Positions 1-7,149 of a stretch of DNA of 11,701 nucleotides are shown here, one piece after another. Under the pieces are notes generated by a model. The model saw nothing but the letters and a program-made list of their open reading frames with translations, was not told the origin of the DNA and did no database searches. A program made the position numbers and the translations under genes. The stretch's first letter is position 1; each line of letters opens with the position of its first letter. Origin of the DNA: Atribacterota bacterium. GTDB lineage: Bacteria; Atribacterota; Phoenicimicrobiia; Phoenicimicrobiales; Phoenicimicrobiaceae. The stretch lies in the NCBI GenBank assembly GCA_030666935.1, contig DAOUWX010000040.1:1-11701 (forward strand). The letters are read 5' to 3'.

Positions 1-1208
1 ATAGCTTCATCGGCAATTTCTATTTTCAGATCTTCGGTAGCAAGTAAGGCTGTGTATTGTTTTATTAGTGAATTACAAGGTTCGGTTAATATTCTCTTTA
101 AATCTTCTTTGTTTAAAATATTTAATTCAACCCTAATAGGAAAACGTCCTTGTAATTCAGGTATTAAATCAGAAGGCTTTGAAATAGTAAAAGCACCGGC
201 AGATATAAATAAAATATGGTCGGTCTTTACTGCTCCATATTTAGTCATAACTGTTGAACCTTCAATAATAGGTAATATATCTCTTTGAACTCCTCCTCTG
301 GATACATCTGGTCCGTATGATTTTTCTTGCTGGGCAATTTTATCGATTTCATCAATAAAAACAATCCCTAAATTTTCCACTCTATCAATAGCAGCTCGAA
401 TTACTTCATCCATATCTATCAACTTTTGAGTTTCAGCATAGAGCAATACTTTGCGAGCCTCTGCTATGGTTATTTTTTGTTTTTTTCTTTTTTGGGGGAA
501 CATTCTGCCTAGAATGTCTTTAAAATTGATTCCCATTCCTTCTACTCCTGAATTAGAAAAAACTTCTACCGTAGGTTGAATGTTTTCCTCAACTTCAATT
601 TCAATTAGTCTATTTTCCAATTCGCCTTTTTCTAATTTATCTTTAAACTTTTTTCTAGTCCTTTCAAATCTTTCTTCTCTTTCATTTTTTTTCGGTAAAA
701 TATCAAAAGATTCTTTCTTTTCTTCTTCTTCAATTCCGGAATAAAATGAACCATCTAAAATATTTGTCTTTTGTTCTTTTCTTTTGATTGATACAGGGAA
801 TAAATAATCTAATATTTTTTCATCGACCAGCTGTTTTGCTTTATCTTCTACCTTACTAGCCCATTCTTTGCGAACCAATTGAATACTTACTTCTGTTAAA
901 TCTCTAATTATGGATTCAACATCTCTTCCTACATAACCTACTTCGGTAAATTTTGTTGCTTCAACTTTTACAAAAGGGGCTTTAACCAATTTTGACAACC
1001 TTCTAACGATCTCTGTTTTTCCAACTCCGGTAGGCCCGATCATTATTATATTTTTTGGGGTTACCTCATCTATTAATTCCGGGGGTAATTTCTGTCTTCT
1101 AATTCTATTTCGTAAAGCTATGGCCACAGCTTTTTTAGCATTATCTTGGCCAATTATATATTTATCAAGTTCGGAAACAATTTGTGAAGGGGTTAAATCG
1201 TTAATCAA
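1..1208 (-). CDS. hslU: HslU (ClpY), ATPase subunit of the HslUV protease, 3' end outside window
   Basis: AAA+ unfoldase that binds, unfolds and threads cytoplasmic proteins into the HslV peptidase chamber. About 402 residues are visible and the frame is open to base 1, so the C-terminus (roughly the last 60-70 residues by comparison with the family) is missing. Visible features are Walker A GPTGVGKT at residues 58-65, the pore loop GYVG at 91-94, a charged I-domain insertion of about 140 residues, Walker B with DEID at 286-289, and the sensor/arginine-finger stretch around SKPSDLIPELQGRFPIR. The start is TTG at 1208-1206, seven bases after a GGAGGA ribosome site, giving the family-typical beginning MINDLTPSQIV. 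It lies 19 bases after hslV, so the two are almost certainly co-transcribed. No frameshift is seen. Confidence 0.96.
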   Translation of the reverse strand, partial: MINDLTPSQIVSELDKYIIGQDNAKKAVAIALRNRIRRQKLPPELIDEVTPKNIIMIGPTGVGKTEIVRRLSKLVKAPFVKVEATKFTEVGYVGRDVESIIRDLTEVSIQLVRKEWASKVEDKAKQLVDEKILDYLFPVSIKRKEQKTNILDGSFYSGIEEEEKKESFDILPKKNEREERFERTRKKFKDKLEKGELENRLIEIEVEENIQPTVEVFSNSGVEGMGINFKDILGRMFPQKRKKQKITIAEARKVLLYAETQKLIDMDEVIRAAIDRVENLGIVFIDEIDKIAQQEKSYGPDVSRGGVQRDILPIIEGSTVMTKYGAVKTDHILFISAGAFTISKPSDLIPELQGRFPIRVELNILNKEDLKRILTEPCNSLIKQYTALLATEDLKIEIADEA

Positions 1209-1215
1209 TTATAAT

Positions 1216-1221
1216 TCCTCC
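1216..1221 (-). promoter_or_regulatory. Ribosome binding site fixing the TTG start of hslU
   Basis: GGAGGA on the minus strand, with a 7-base spacer to TTG at 1208-1206. No ATG or GTG is as well placed, and translation from this TTG begins with the conserved HslU N-terminus. Confidence 0.8.
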
Positions 1222-1227
1222 TTTCTA

Positions 1228-1755
1228 TTATAATTTTTCTACTGTTATTTTATCATTAGTATAGATACAAATTGAAGCAGCAATTTGTAGTGATTCTAAA
1301 GCTATTTCGTAGGCAGATAAATTTGAATATTTAACCAAAGCCTTTGCTGCCGCAAATGCGTAAGGACCACCTGAACCGATAGCAGCGATATTATCATCCG
1401 GTTCTATTATATCACCAGTTCCGGAAACTATAAATATGTGTTCTTTGTCGGCAACAATTAATATCGCTTCTAATTTTCTTAATATTTTATCAGTTCGCCA
1501 CTCTTTAGCTAAAGAAATGACCGCTTTAGGTAAATTCCCATGAAGTTCTTCTATTTTCTTTTCAAATTTTTCAAATAAAGTTATAGCATCTGCGCTTGCT
1601 CCGGCAAATCCGGTAAGAACTTTATCATTATAAATTTTTCGTATCTTCTTTGTATTATTTTTCATAATAGTATTTCCCATACTTATCTGACCATCACCGG
1701 AAATAGCGACTTCGCCTTTGTGTTTTATCGCTAAAATTGTAGTTCCTTTAAACAT
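1228..1755 (-). CDS. hslV: HslV (ClpQ), threonine peptidase subunit of HslUV
   Basis: Proteasome-beta-like peptidase of 175 residues, the usual family length, forming the proteolytic core capped by HslU. The protein begins MFKGTTI. Family knowledge suggests removal of residues 1-4 exposes Thr5 as the catalytic N-terminal nucleophile. Numbered from that Thr, Asp21 and Lys37 fall at the conserved positions 17 and 33. Other family blocks are SGDGQ (19-23), GFAG (49-52) and the GSGG stretch before PYAFAAAKAL. The MFxGTT leader differs from the Bacillus subtilis ClpQ type, which has an N-terminal serine. The start is ATG, preceded by AAAGGAGAAG. It sits 32 bases after xerC and 19 before hslU. Confidence 0.97.
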   Translation of the reverse strand: MFKGTTILAIKHKGEVAISGDGQISMGNTIMKNNTKKIRKIYNDKVLTGFAGASADAITLFEKFEKKIEELHGNLPKAVISLAKEWRTDKILRKLEAILIVADKEHIFIVSGTGDIIEPDDNIAAIGSGGPYAFAAAKALVKYSNLSAYEIALESLQIAASICIYTNDKITVEKL

Positions 1756-1787
1756 TTTTTATTTCTTCTCCTTTTATACTTTTTAAA

Positions 1788-2696
1788 TTAAGATCTAGGA
1801 TGAGATTTTTTATAAGTTATTTTTAATTTTTCTTTAGTAATATGAGTGTATATTTGAGTAGTAGATAAACTCTCATGCCCTAAAAGTTCCTGAACAGAAC
1901 GTAAATCCGCCCCACCTCCCAAAAGATGTGTAGCAAATGAATGCCTTAAAACGTGGGGGCTTATTTTTTTATTTAAACCAGATATCTTCATATATTTTAT
2001 GATAATTCTACGAATACTTCTTGTTGATATTCTTCCTCCAAAACGATTTAATAAAAATGCATTCAGGTCTTTTTTGTTTATAGCAATATTTTTTATAAAA
2101 AGCTTTCTTCTGGCTATATATTCACGTATTGCCTTTATGCTCGGGTTACCCAAGGGAAGAATTCTTTCCTTCGAACCTTTTCCAAATACTCTAACAGTTT
2201 TTTCATTTAAGTCTATATCGTGAATATTCAAATTCACCAGTTCTCCAACCCTCATCCCGGTACCATAAAGTAGTTCAAGGATTGCCCTATCTCTAATTCC
2301 AAATATTGTATGCCCGGGCGGTGTTTCAATAAGTTTACTAATTTCTTGTAAGTATAAAAAATAAGGTAATTTCTTGTCTATCTTAGGTGTTATTAAATTG
2401 ATAGTCGGATTAATTTTTACTATCCCTTCTCTTGATATAAATTTAAAGAAAGAACGGACTGTAGATATTTTCCTGCAAATGCTTCTTGTCGAATAATCAC
2501 ACTTCTTTAAATATACAATATATTTTCGCATAATGCTGTGGTCAATATATTGTATATTATTTTTCTTTAATATTTTATAATCCTTTAAATAATTGAACAA
2601 TTGTAATAAATCATTTTTATAGGAAATAATAGTATTATTGGAATAATTTTTTTCATTCCTTAGAAAAGAAATGTACGAATTTATGTGTTCTTTCAA
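1788..2696 (-). CDS. xerC: XerC/CodV-type tyrosine recombinase
   Basis: Site-specific tyrosine recombinase of 302 residues, expected to resolve chromosome dimers at a dif site with a partner recombinase. The N-terminal SAM-like DNA-binding domain covers about residues 1-90 and the catalytic domain about 110-295. The complete catalytic set is visible: Arg149 (GTGMRVGEL), Lys173 (FGKGSKER), His248 and Arg251 (SPHVLRHSFATH), His274 (LGHESLSTTQ) and nucleophile Tyr283 (IYTH). The start is TTG at 2696-2694, nine bases after a GGAGGAG ribosome site. Its place directly before hslV-hslU matches codV-clpQ-clpY of Firmicutes, which supports the chromosomal XerC role over a phage integrase. The C-terminal tail after the Tyr is short and basic. 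Confidence 0.95.
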   Translation of the reverse strand: MKEHINSYISFLRNEKNYSNNTIISYKNDLLQLFNYLKDYKILKKNNIQYIDHSIMRKYIVYLKKCDYSTRSICRKISTVRSFFKFISREGIVKINPTINLITPKIDKKLPYFLYLQEISKLIETPPGHTIFGIRDRAILELLYGTGMRVGELVNLNIHDIDLNEKTVRVFGKGSKERILPLGNPSIKAIREYIARRKLFIKNIAINKKDLNAFLLNRFGGRISTRSIRRIIIKYMKISGLNKKISPHVLRHSFATHLLGGGADLRSVQELLGHESLSTTQIYTHITKEKLKITYKKSHPRS

Positions 2697-2704
2697 ATTT
2701 AAAT

Positions 2705-2735
2705 ACTCCTCCTTTTATAATTTTTGTTGAGGAGT
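2705..2735 (-). promoter_or_regulatory. Hairpin that can hide the xerC ribosome binding site
   Basis: In the mRNA sense, ACTCCTC (2735-2729) is followed after 17 bases by its exact complement GAGGAGT (2711-2705). The second arm contains the GGAGGAG ribosome site of xerC. The 7-base stem has four G-C pairs, so pairing could lower xerC translation. The loop is AT-rich and long, and the functional role is inferred. Confidence 0.4.
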
Positions 2736-2751
2736 TAATCTTTCTTATCAT

Positions 2752-2780
2752 ATAATAATAAATTGTTATTGTTAGCGCAA
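2752..2780 (-). promoter_or_regulatory. Possible sigma-70-type promoter for xerC-hslV-hslU
   Basis: On the minus strand, TTGCGC (2780-2775) is followed by a 17-base spacer and TATTAT (2757-2752). The -10 box matches TATAAT at five of six positions, but the -35 matches only its first three. Transcription would begin about 45-50 bases before the xerC TTG. The gap to topA makes an own promoter plausible, but AT-rich sequence yields such matches by chance. Confidence 0.3.
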
Positions 2781-2823
2781 ACTTTAGTGTGGTTGTAAGA
2801 TAAAAAGAAGCACGCTACTATTT

Positions 2824-2936
2824 TCTATCTTCTTTCTCTTTTTTCCTTAACTCGATACTACTTTTATTTACTACTATCTTTAATCTTTCTTTTCTATTTC
2901 TTTCTTCCTTTTTTAACTCGATACTGTTTTTACTTG
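2824..2936. repeat. Direct repeat pair in the topA-xerC gap
   Basis: Two imperfect copies, 2824-2870 and 2893-2936, each consist of a pyrimidine-rich stretch followed by TTAACTCGATACT. The TTAACTCGATACT parts start at 2847 and 2913, 66 bases apart. The second copy continues into CTGTTTTTACTT (2924-2935), which also occurs in the 40-base element at 6355 and 11058. No gene is seen in 2697-2954. The rest of this gap holds the xerC ribosome site, a possible promoter and AT-rich sequence. Confidence 0.6.
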
Positions 2937-2954
2937 TTTGCTTTTATCTGCTGA

Positions 2955-5057
2955 TTATTTTTTATCCCCTTTAAAAAAATATTTATAATCACAAGCTTTG
3001 TTGCTGCACTTATAATAAAAACCGTTTTTTTTATCTTTACATATTACCAAAATATGTTTACATTGAGGACACTTTTTATTGACCGGTTTATTCCAGGTCA
3101 CAAAAGAACATTTCGGGTAATTGCTGCATCCGTAAAAGGTCCTCCCCTTTTTGGTCTTTTTTCTAATAATTTCTCCCGAGCATTCCTCTTCGGGACAAGA
3201 TACACCTATTCTATCTAAAAAAGGCTTTGTATTTTTGCATTCAGGGAACCCCGAACAAGCTAAAAATTTACCAAAACGCCCATTTTTTATCAACATCTTA
3301 CTGCCACACTTATCGCATACTTCATCGCTGAATACTTTTGGCATTTCAATTTTTTGTGCCCTATTCCCTTTTTCTAAATCACTGGAAAATGCTTTATAAA
3401 ATATTTTTAATGTATCTTCCCATTTTTTTTCTTTAGATTCAATTTCATCAAGCTGTCTTTCCATTTTCGCAGTAAAAGAAATATTTATAATATCTGCAAA
3501 ATATTGAATTAAAAAAGAGTTTACCGTTATTCCCAACTCTGTAGGTTTAAATTTTTTATCTACTTTCTCCACATATGTCCGATATTGTAAGGTGCTTATA
3601 GTCGGTACATATGTACTGGGCCGCCCTATCCCTTCTCTTTCTAATCTTTTTACCAGGCTGGCCTCGTTGTATCTGGGAGGAGGTTTGGTAAAAGATTGAT
3701 TTGCTTCTATTTTTTTCAACCTGAGCCGATCTTTTTCTTTAAGATCAGGAATTTTATCTAAATCCTGATTGTTTTGACCGTATAGTATCATATACCCCTT
3801 AAATAGTATTTTAGATCCGGAAGTTCTAAAAATATACCTTCCTGATTCTATATCTATAGTAATTTTTTCCAGATAGGCAGCTTTCATCCTGCTCGCTACA
3901 AATCTTCGCCAAATTAAATTATATAATTTATATTGGTCATTGGTTAGATATTTTTTAATCGATTCCGGGTGATTGAGTACATATGCAGGCCTGATGGATT
4001 CGTGAGCATCCTGAATCTTTACATTTTTTATTTTAGTTTTTTCTTTTTTTATTTTTTGAGATGATTTGGCAAAATCTTTACCATAATGTTCTTCAATATA
4101 TTTTTTAGCCTCACTCTTTGCTTCATCAGATACCCTCATCGAGTCGGTCCGCATATAGGTAATTAAACCGATATTTCCTTTATTACCCAAGGTAATACCT
4201 TCGTATAATTGTTGAGCCAGGAACATAGTTTTTTTAATGGGAAAATTCAATTTATTGTACGCTTCTTGCTGTAAAGTGCTTGTAGTAAATGATGGCTGCG
4301 GATTTTTCGATTCTTTCTTTTTGCTTATACTTTTAACATAGCTATCCTGATTTTTTACTTCTTCACAAATTTCTGTTGCTTCTTCTTTATTTTTGATAGA
4401 TGCTTTTTTGGAATTTACCGAAAATAGTTTAGCCTCAAAAGGCTCTGCTTTTTCATCTTCAATTTTATTAAACAAAGCATTTATGGTCCAATATTCTTCT
4501 ATTTTAAATTTTGCTATTTCCTCTTCTCTTTCGCATATTAAACGTAATGTTACAGATTGTACCCTTCCTGCACTTAATTTTTTACCAATCTTTTTCCATA
4601 GTAATGGACTAATCTTATAACCTACCAGTCTATCTAATAATCTCCTGGCTTTTTGAGAATTAACCATATTAATATTAATTTCTCTTGGTGTTTTAATGGC
4701 CTGGGATACAGCTCTTTCAGTTATTTCATTAAAGATAATTCTGTTCTTCCCCTCTTTAACCTTTAGTTTTTGAGCAATATGCCAGGCAATGGCTTCACCT
4801 TCTCTGTCCGGATCAGTAGCTAAAAAAACTCTCTCTTTACCTTTAGTGCTTTTTTCTAATTCTTTCAATACCTTTCTTTGTTTAGGAATAACCACATATT
4901 CTGGCTGAAAGTTATTTTCAATATCTATCCCCAATTTTGTTTTAGGTAAATCAATAAGATGTCCCTTGCTCGATTTAATAATATAATCCTTACCTAATAT
5001 TTTTTTTAAAGTTTTTTCTTTAGTTGGTGATTCAACGATCACCAGATATTTTGTCAT
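2955..5057 (-). CDS. topA: DNA topoisomerase I (type IA)
   Basis: Relaxes negative supercoils by passing a strand through a transient 5'-phosphotyrosyl break. The 700-residue length is typical. The TOPRIM domain shows VIVESPTKEKT with Glu9 and the metal-binding block ATDPDREGEAIAWH with Asp82, Asp84 and Glu86. The catalytic Tyr301 lies in ITYMRTDS, and GIGRPSTYVPTI (476-487) is the conserved core block. Three C-terminal zinc ribbons follow: Cys581/584/601/607, Cys621/626/644/650 and Cys663/666/684/689. The start is ATG, with a modest AAGGA site upstream. It begins 36 bases after the DUF362 gene, suggesting co-transcription. The topA-(trmFO)-xerC-hslVU neighbourhood is a Firmicutes-type order, but trmFO is absent and a 258-base repeat-bearing gap follows instead. 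Confidence 0.98.
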   Translation of the reverse strand: MTKYLVIVESPTKEKTLKKILGKDYIIKSSKGHLIDLPKTKLGIDIENNFQPEYVVIPKQRKVLKELEKSTKGKERVFLATDPDREGEAIAWHIAQKLKVKEGKNRIIFNEITERAVSQAIKTPREININMVNSQKARRLLDRLVGYKISPLLWKKIGKKLSAGRVQSVTLRLICEREEEIAKFKIEEYWTINALFNKIEDEKAEPFEAKLFSVNSKKASIKNKEEATEICEEVKNQDSYVKSISKKKESKNPQPSFTTSTLQQEAYNKLNFPIKKTMFLAQQLYEGITLGNKGNIGLITYMRTDSMRVSDEAKSEAKKYIEEHYGKDFAKSSQKIKKEKTKIKNVKIQDAHESIRPAYVLNHPESIKKYLTNDQYKLYNLIWRRFVASRMKAAYLEKITIDIESGRYIFRTSGSKILFKGYMILYGQNNQDLDKIPDLKEKDRLRLKKIEANQSFTKPPPRYNEASLVKRLEREGIGRPSTYVPTISTLQYRTYVEKVDKKFKPTELGITVNSFLIQYFADIINISFTAKMERQLDEIESKEKKWEDTLKIFYKAFSSDLEKGNRAQKIEMPKVFSDEVCDKCGSKMLIKNGRFGKFLACSGFPECKNTKPFLDRIGVSCPEEECSGEIIRKKTKKGRTFYGCSNYPKCSFVTWNKPVNKKCPQCKHILVICKDKKNGFYYKCSNKACDYKYFFKGDKK

Positions 5058-5093
5058 TTTTTATTCCTTATAATTTTTTTTCTTGTTATTTTA

Positions 5094-6200
5094 CTATTTT
5101 CCTTTCAACCTATTATATAAATCCTGCGACCACGAAGGTAATATTATTGCACCATAAGGGCAATGTTCATCACAGCAAAAACAGGAAATGCATTTCTTTC
5201 TATCCACTTCAGGAAATTTATTAGTTAAATTCATTGCGGAAACAGGACAAACTTCAATACATTTTTTACATATTTTACATTTATCATGATTTACTATTGG
5301 CTTAACCGACGCAAGATTAAATATATGAGGAACCATTGTTTTTCTTATTCTTTGCAAAATACTATTATTTGGTGTTTTAAACCCCGAAATTACTTTTAAT
5401 TCTCCATCAATAGTTATATTAGAGATATCTGTCTCCCCTAAATTTCTTTCTTTGGCAACCTGTAATAACTCAATTATATCAGGCTTAAGCCCCATCATGG
5501 CAGTCATAACAGAATCAAGAGAGATGCCGTTATCACTGCTTATTATTTTATTTATAACTCGTGTTTCCCCATTGGTAGGCCCGACGCCTTCCATACCTAT
5601 TATAGCATCCATAATATTTAAATCTGGGATTCTTATTTGATAAATATCTACTAAAAGCTCAGCAAATCCTTTAATAGACCGAGAAAAAGTATGTAATTTT
5701 GCCTTCTTCCCTCCCGGAATAATACCGAACATGTTTTTTATGGCACCGGTAATAGTGGTTAAGCTGTGGGTTTTAAATTTTGGAACATTAATGACATAAT
5801 CTGCTTCTTTAACTATTCTGGAAATAAAAAGTTCATCTATAAATTTTGACTCTACCTTTACCTTTAATACTTTCCTGGCAATATTACTATGACAACCGTC
5901 AGAAGCATCTAATATTCCGGTAATTTTCGCTATTTTAAAGGGGTCAAAGTGAATGCTTCCGGAATTATCTCCCACTATTATTTCCTTAGATTTACACTTT
6001 TTTAATTCCTGAACAATCGCAGATATTACTCTTGGGTCTGTGGTCACCCCTCTCTCCGGAGGGAATGGTCCTAAGATGTTTGGCTTCACCAAAACTTTTT
6101 TATTTTTTACTTTATTTTCTACCCCAAATACCTTAAAAATATTTTTTATTATTTCAGATATTTCATTATTTTGTGTATCACTGATTATGACTTTGGACAT
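5094..6200 (-). CDS. DUF362 domain protein with C-terminal 2x[4Fe-4S] ferredoxin domain
   Basis: A 368-residue protein with no signal peptide or membrane segment visible, so probably cytoplasmic. Residues 1 to about 290 match the DUF362 pattern: VLVKPNILG near 36-44, VGDNSG at 76-81, and NVPKFKTHSLTTITGAIKN at 138-156. The C-terminal part has two CxxCxxCxxxCP clusters, Cys308/311/314/318 and Cys337/340/343/347, plus an extra Cys342, expected to hold two [4Fe-4S] clusters. DUF362-ferredoxin proteins are common in anaerobes and presumed to act in electron transfer, but no reaction is established and I assign none. The start is ATG with only a weak AGAAG site, and the TAG stop lies 36 bases before topA. 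Its upstream region is the large repeat element at 6225-6549. Confidence 0.9.
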   Translation of the reverse strand: MSKVIISDTQNNEISEIIKNIFKVFGVENKVKNKKVLVKPNILGPFPPERGVTTDPRVISAIVQELKKCKSKEIIVGDNSGSIHFDPFKIAKITGILDASDGCHSNIARKVLKVKVESKFIDELFISRIVKEADYVINVPKFKTHSLTTITGAIKNMFGIIPGGKKAKLHTFSRSIKGFAELLVDIYQIRIPDLNIMDAIIGMEGVGPTNGETRVINKIISSDNGISLDSVMTAMMGLKPDIIELLQVAKERNLGETDISNITIDGELKVISGFKTPNNSILQRIRKTMVPHIFNLASVKPIVNHDKCKICKKCIEVCPVSAMNLTNKFPEVDRKKCISCFCCDEHCPYGAIILPSWSQDLYNRLKGK

Positions 6201-6224
6201 ATTTCTTCTTTCGACTTTAATTAA

Positions 6225-6329
6225 TCAATAGTGAATAGACGTTAATTTTAAATAATAGTTTTCAGTTATCATTATTCAGCTAAAAATTTAAAACTAAAAG
6301 CGAAAAACTATAATTCAAAATTTAAAACT
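6225..6329. repeat. Heptamer array, left arm of the plsY-DUF362 compound repeat
   Basis: Fifteen consecutive 7-base units can be read in constant phase. The first two resemble TAGTGAA-type units (TCAATAG and TGAATAG), the middle ones are mixed (TTTCAGT, TATCATT, ATTCAGC), and the last seven are variants of TAAAAAC. The units drift in sequence while keeping the 7-base spacing. With 6437-6549 and the central sequence, this fills nearly the whole 346-base gap 6201-6546, which contains no gene. Confidence 0.6.
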
Positions 6330-6354
6330 TTCTCTCTCAATATTATATTTTAAG

Positions 6355-6394
6355 TTCTGTTTTTACTTCTTTATCTTCTCATTTTTGCTATATA
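6355..6394. repeat. Dispersed 40-base repeat, copy 1
   Basis: This stretch runs from TTCTGTTTTTACTTCTTTAT to the palindrome GCTATATAGC (6387-6396). It matches 11058-11096 almost base for base; the first 23 bases are identical, then there are a few substitutions and one missing T. It sits at the centre of the two heptamer arms. No frame of useful length is open across it. Confidence 0.75.
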
Positions 6395-6436
6395 GCATGC
6401 GAGGTAAGAAAGATGAAATTCAATGAGCAAAACAAT

Positions 6437-6549
6437 ATATTTAATTTTAAATTTTGAGCTATGGCTTAACGTTTTGCGCTTTTCGTTTTTCGCTTATACT
6501 ATACGCTAAACGCTGTACGCTATACGCTAGTTTCATTCACTAACGACTA
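6437..6549. repeat. Heptamer array, right arm of the plsY-DUF362 compound repeat
   Basis: Thirteen 7-base units in constant phase run from 6437 to 6527. They drift from ATTTTAA-like through CTTTTCG and TTTTTCG to four units of consensus TNNACGC (6500-6527). After an 8-base break come TTCACTA (6536-6542) and ACGACTA (6543-6549), the latter supplying the plsY stop codon on the minus strand. Several units are reverse complements of units in 6225-6329. Confidence 0.65.
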
Positions 6550-7149
6550 ATCTATTTTAATCTTTTCTCCGATTTTACTTTCTTTCTTTAATTTTAATCT
6601 TTTAATATTATCTTTATGGTTAAAAATACCTAAAACCAAGATTATCGCACTAAATACAATGTATTCATAAGGCTGCTTGAATAAAATTGTAAAAATAAAA
6701 ATAGAAATCACAGCGAGAATAGATGCTAAGGATACATATCTTGTGGTTATTACAACAATCCCCCAAATTACTAATGCTAAAATTGATATGGTTGGATTGA
6801 GAGCAAAGACAACTCCAAATGTAGTAGCTATACCTTTACCGCCCTTAAACCCGAGAAATAATGACCAGTCATGACCACATATTACTGCTAACCCTGCAAT
6901 AGTTAATATTAATAAATTATCAATGCCTAAATATTGTGCTAAATAGATAGACAAAATACCTTTGCCAATATCGCCAATTACTACAAAAGAAGCTAACGGA
7001 GGCCCCAATATCCTAAGAACATTGGTTGCCCCTATGTTTCCACTTCCGAATTCTCTTATATCTATTTTCTTAAATAGTTTCCCTACAATATAGCCAAAAG
7101 GTATGGAACCTAAAAGATAACAGCTTATAATGACTAAAGTAATTTTCAT
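6547..7149 (-). CDS. plsY: PlsY, acyl-phosphate:glycerol-3-phosphate acyltransferase
   Basis: Integral membrane enzyme that moves the acyl group from acyl-phosphate to glycerol-3-phosphate, the first step of phospholipid synthesis in the PlsX/PlsY pathway. The 200-residue length is normal. Hydrophobic segments lie at about 2-23, 52-72, 78-96, 111-135, 142-157 and 160-177. Conserved motifs are SGNIGATN (36-43), the DxxKG stretch at 60-64, GHDWS plus KGGKGIAT (92-96 and 102-109) and HKDNIKRL (178-185). The ATG overlaps the der TGA by four bases, so translation is probably coupled. In many Firmicutes gpsA comes next; here a repeat-filled gap follows. The TAG stop lies inside a heptamer unit. Confidence 0.97.
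   Translation of the reverse strand: MKITLVIISCYLLGSIPFGYIVGKLFKKIDIREFGSGNIGATNVLRILGPPLASFVVIGDIGKGILSIYLAQYLGIDNLLILTIAGLAVICGHDWSLFLGFKGGKGIATTFGVVFALNPTISILALVIWGIVVITTRYVSLASILAVISIFIFTILFKQPYEYIVFSAIILVLGIFNHKDNIKRLKLKKESKIGEKIKID

Noticed and set aside
1..1208. Broken or missing hslU
   Set aside because: Reading the minus strand shows one intact frame from a TTG start to the window edge with Walker A, pore loop and Walker B; it is cut only by the window.
2752..2775. AT-rich near-palindrome around AATAATAAATTGTTATT as an operator
   Set aside because: Nearly all A and T, so symmetry is expected by chance; no known operator consensus is recognisable.
3151..3399. Plus-strand open frame inside topA (similar ones at 52-288, 1999-2223, 4393-4620, 7846-8052 and 10590-10865)
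   Set aside because: Each lies antisense to a gene with full family motifs, has no recognisable domain and no convincing ribosome site.
6413..6457. Plus-strand mini-frame of 14 codons (ATG to TGA) preceded by GAGG
   Set aside because: It runs into the heptamer array, ends within it, and has low-complexity composition; a chance frame is more likely than a peptide gene.
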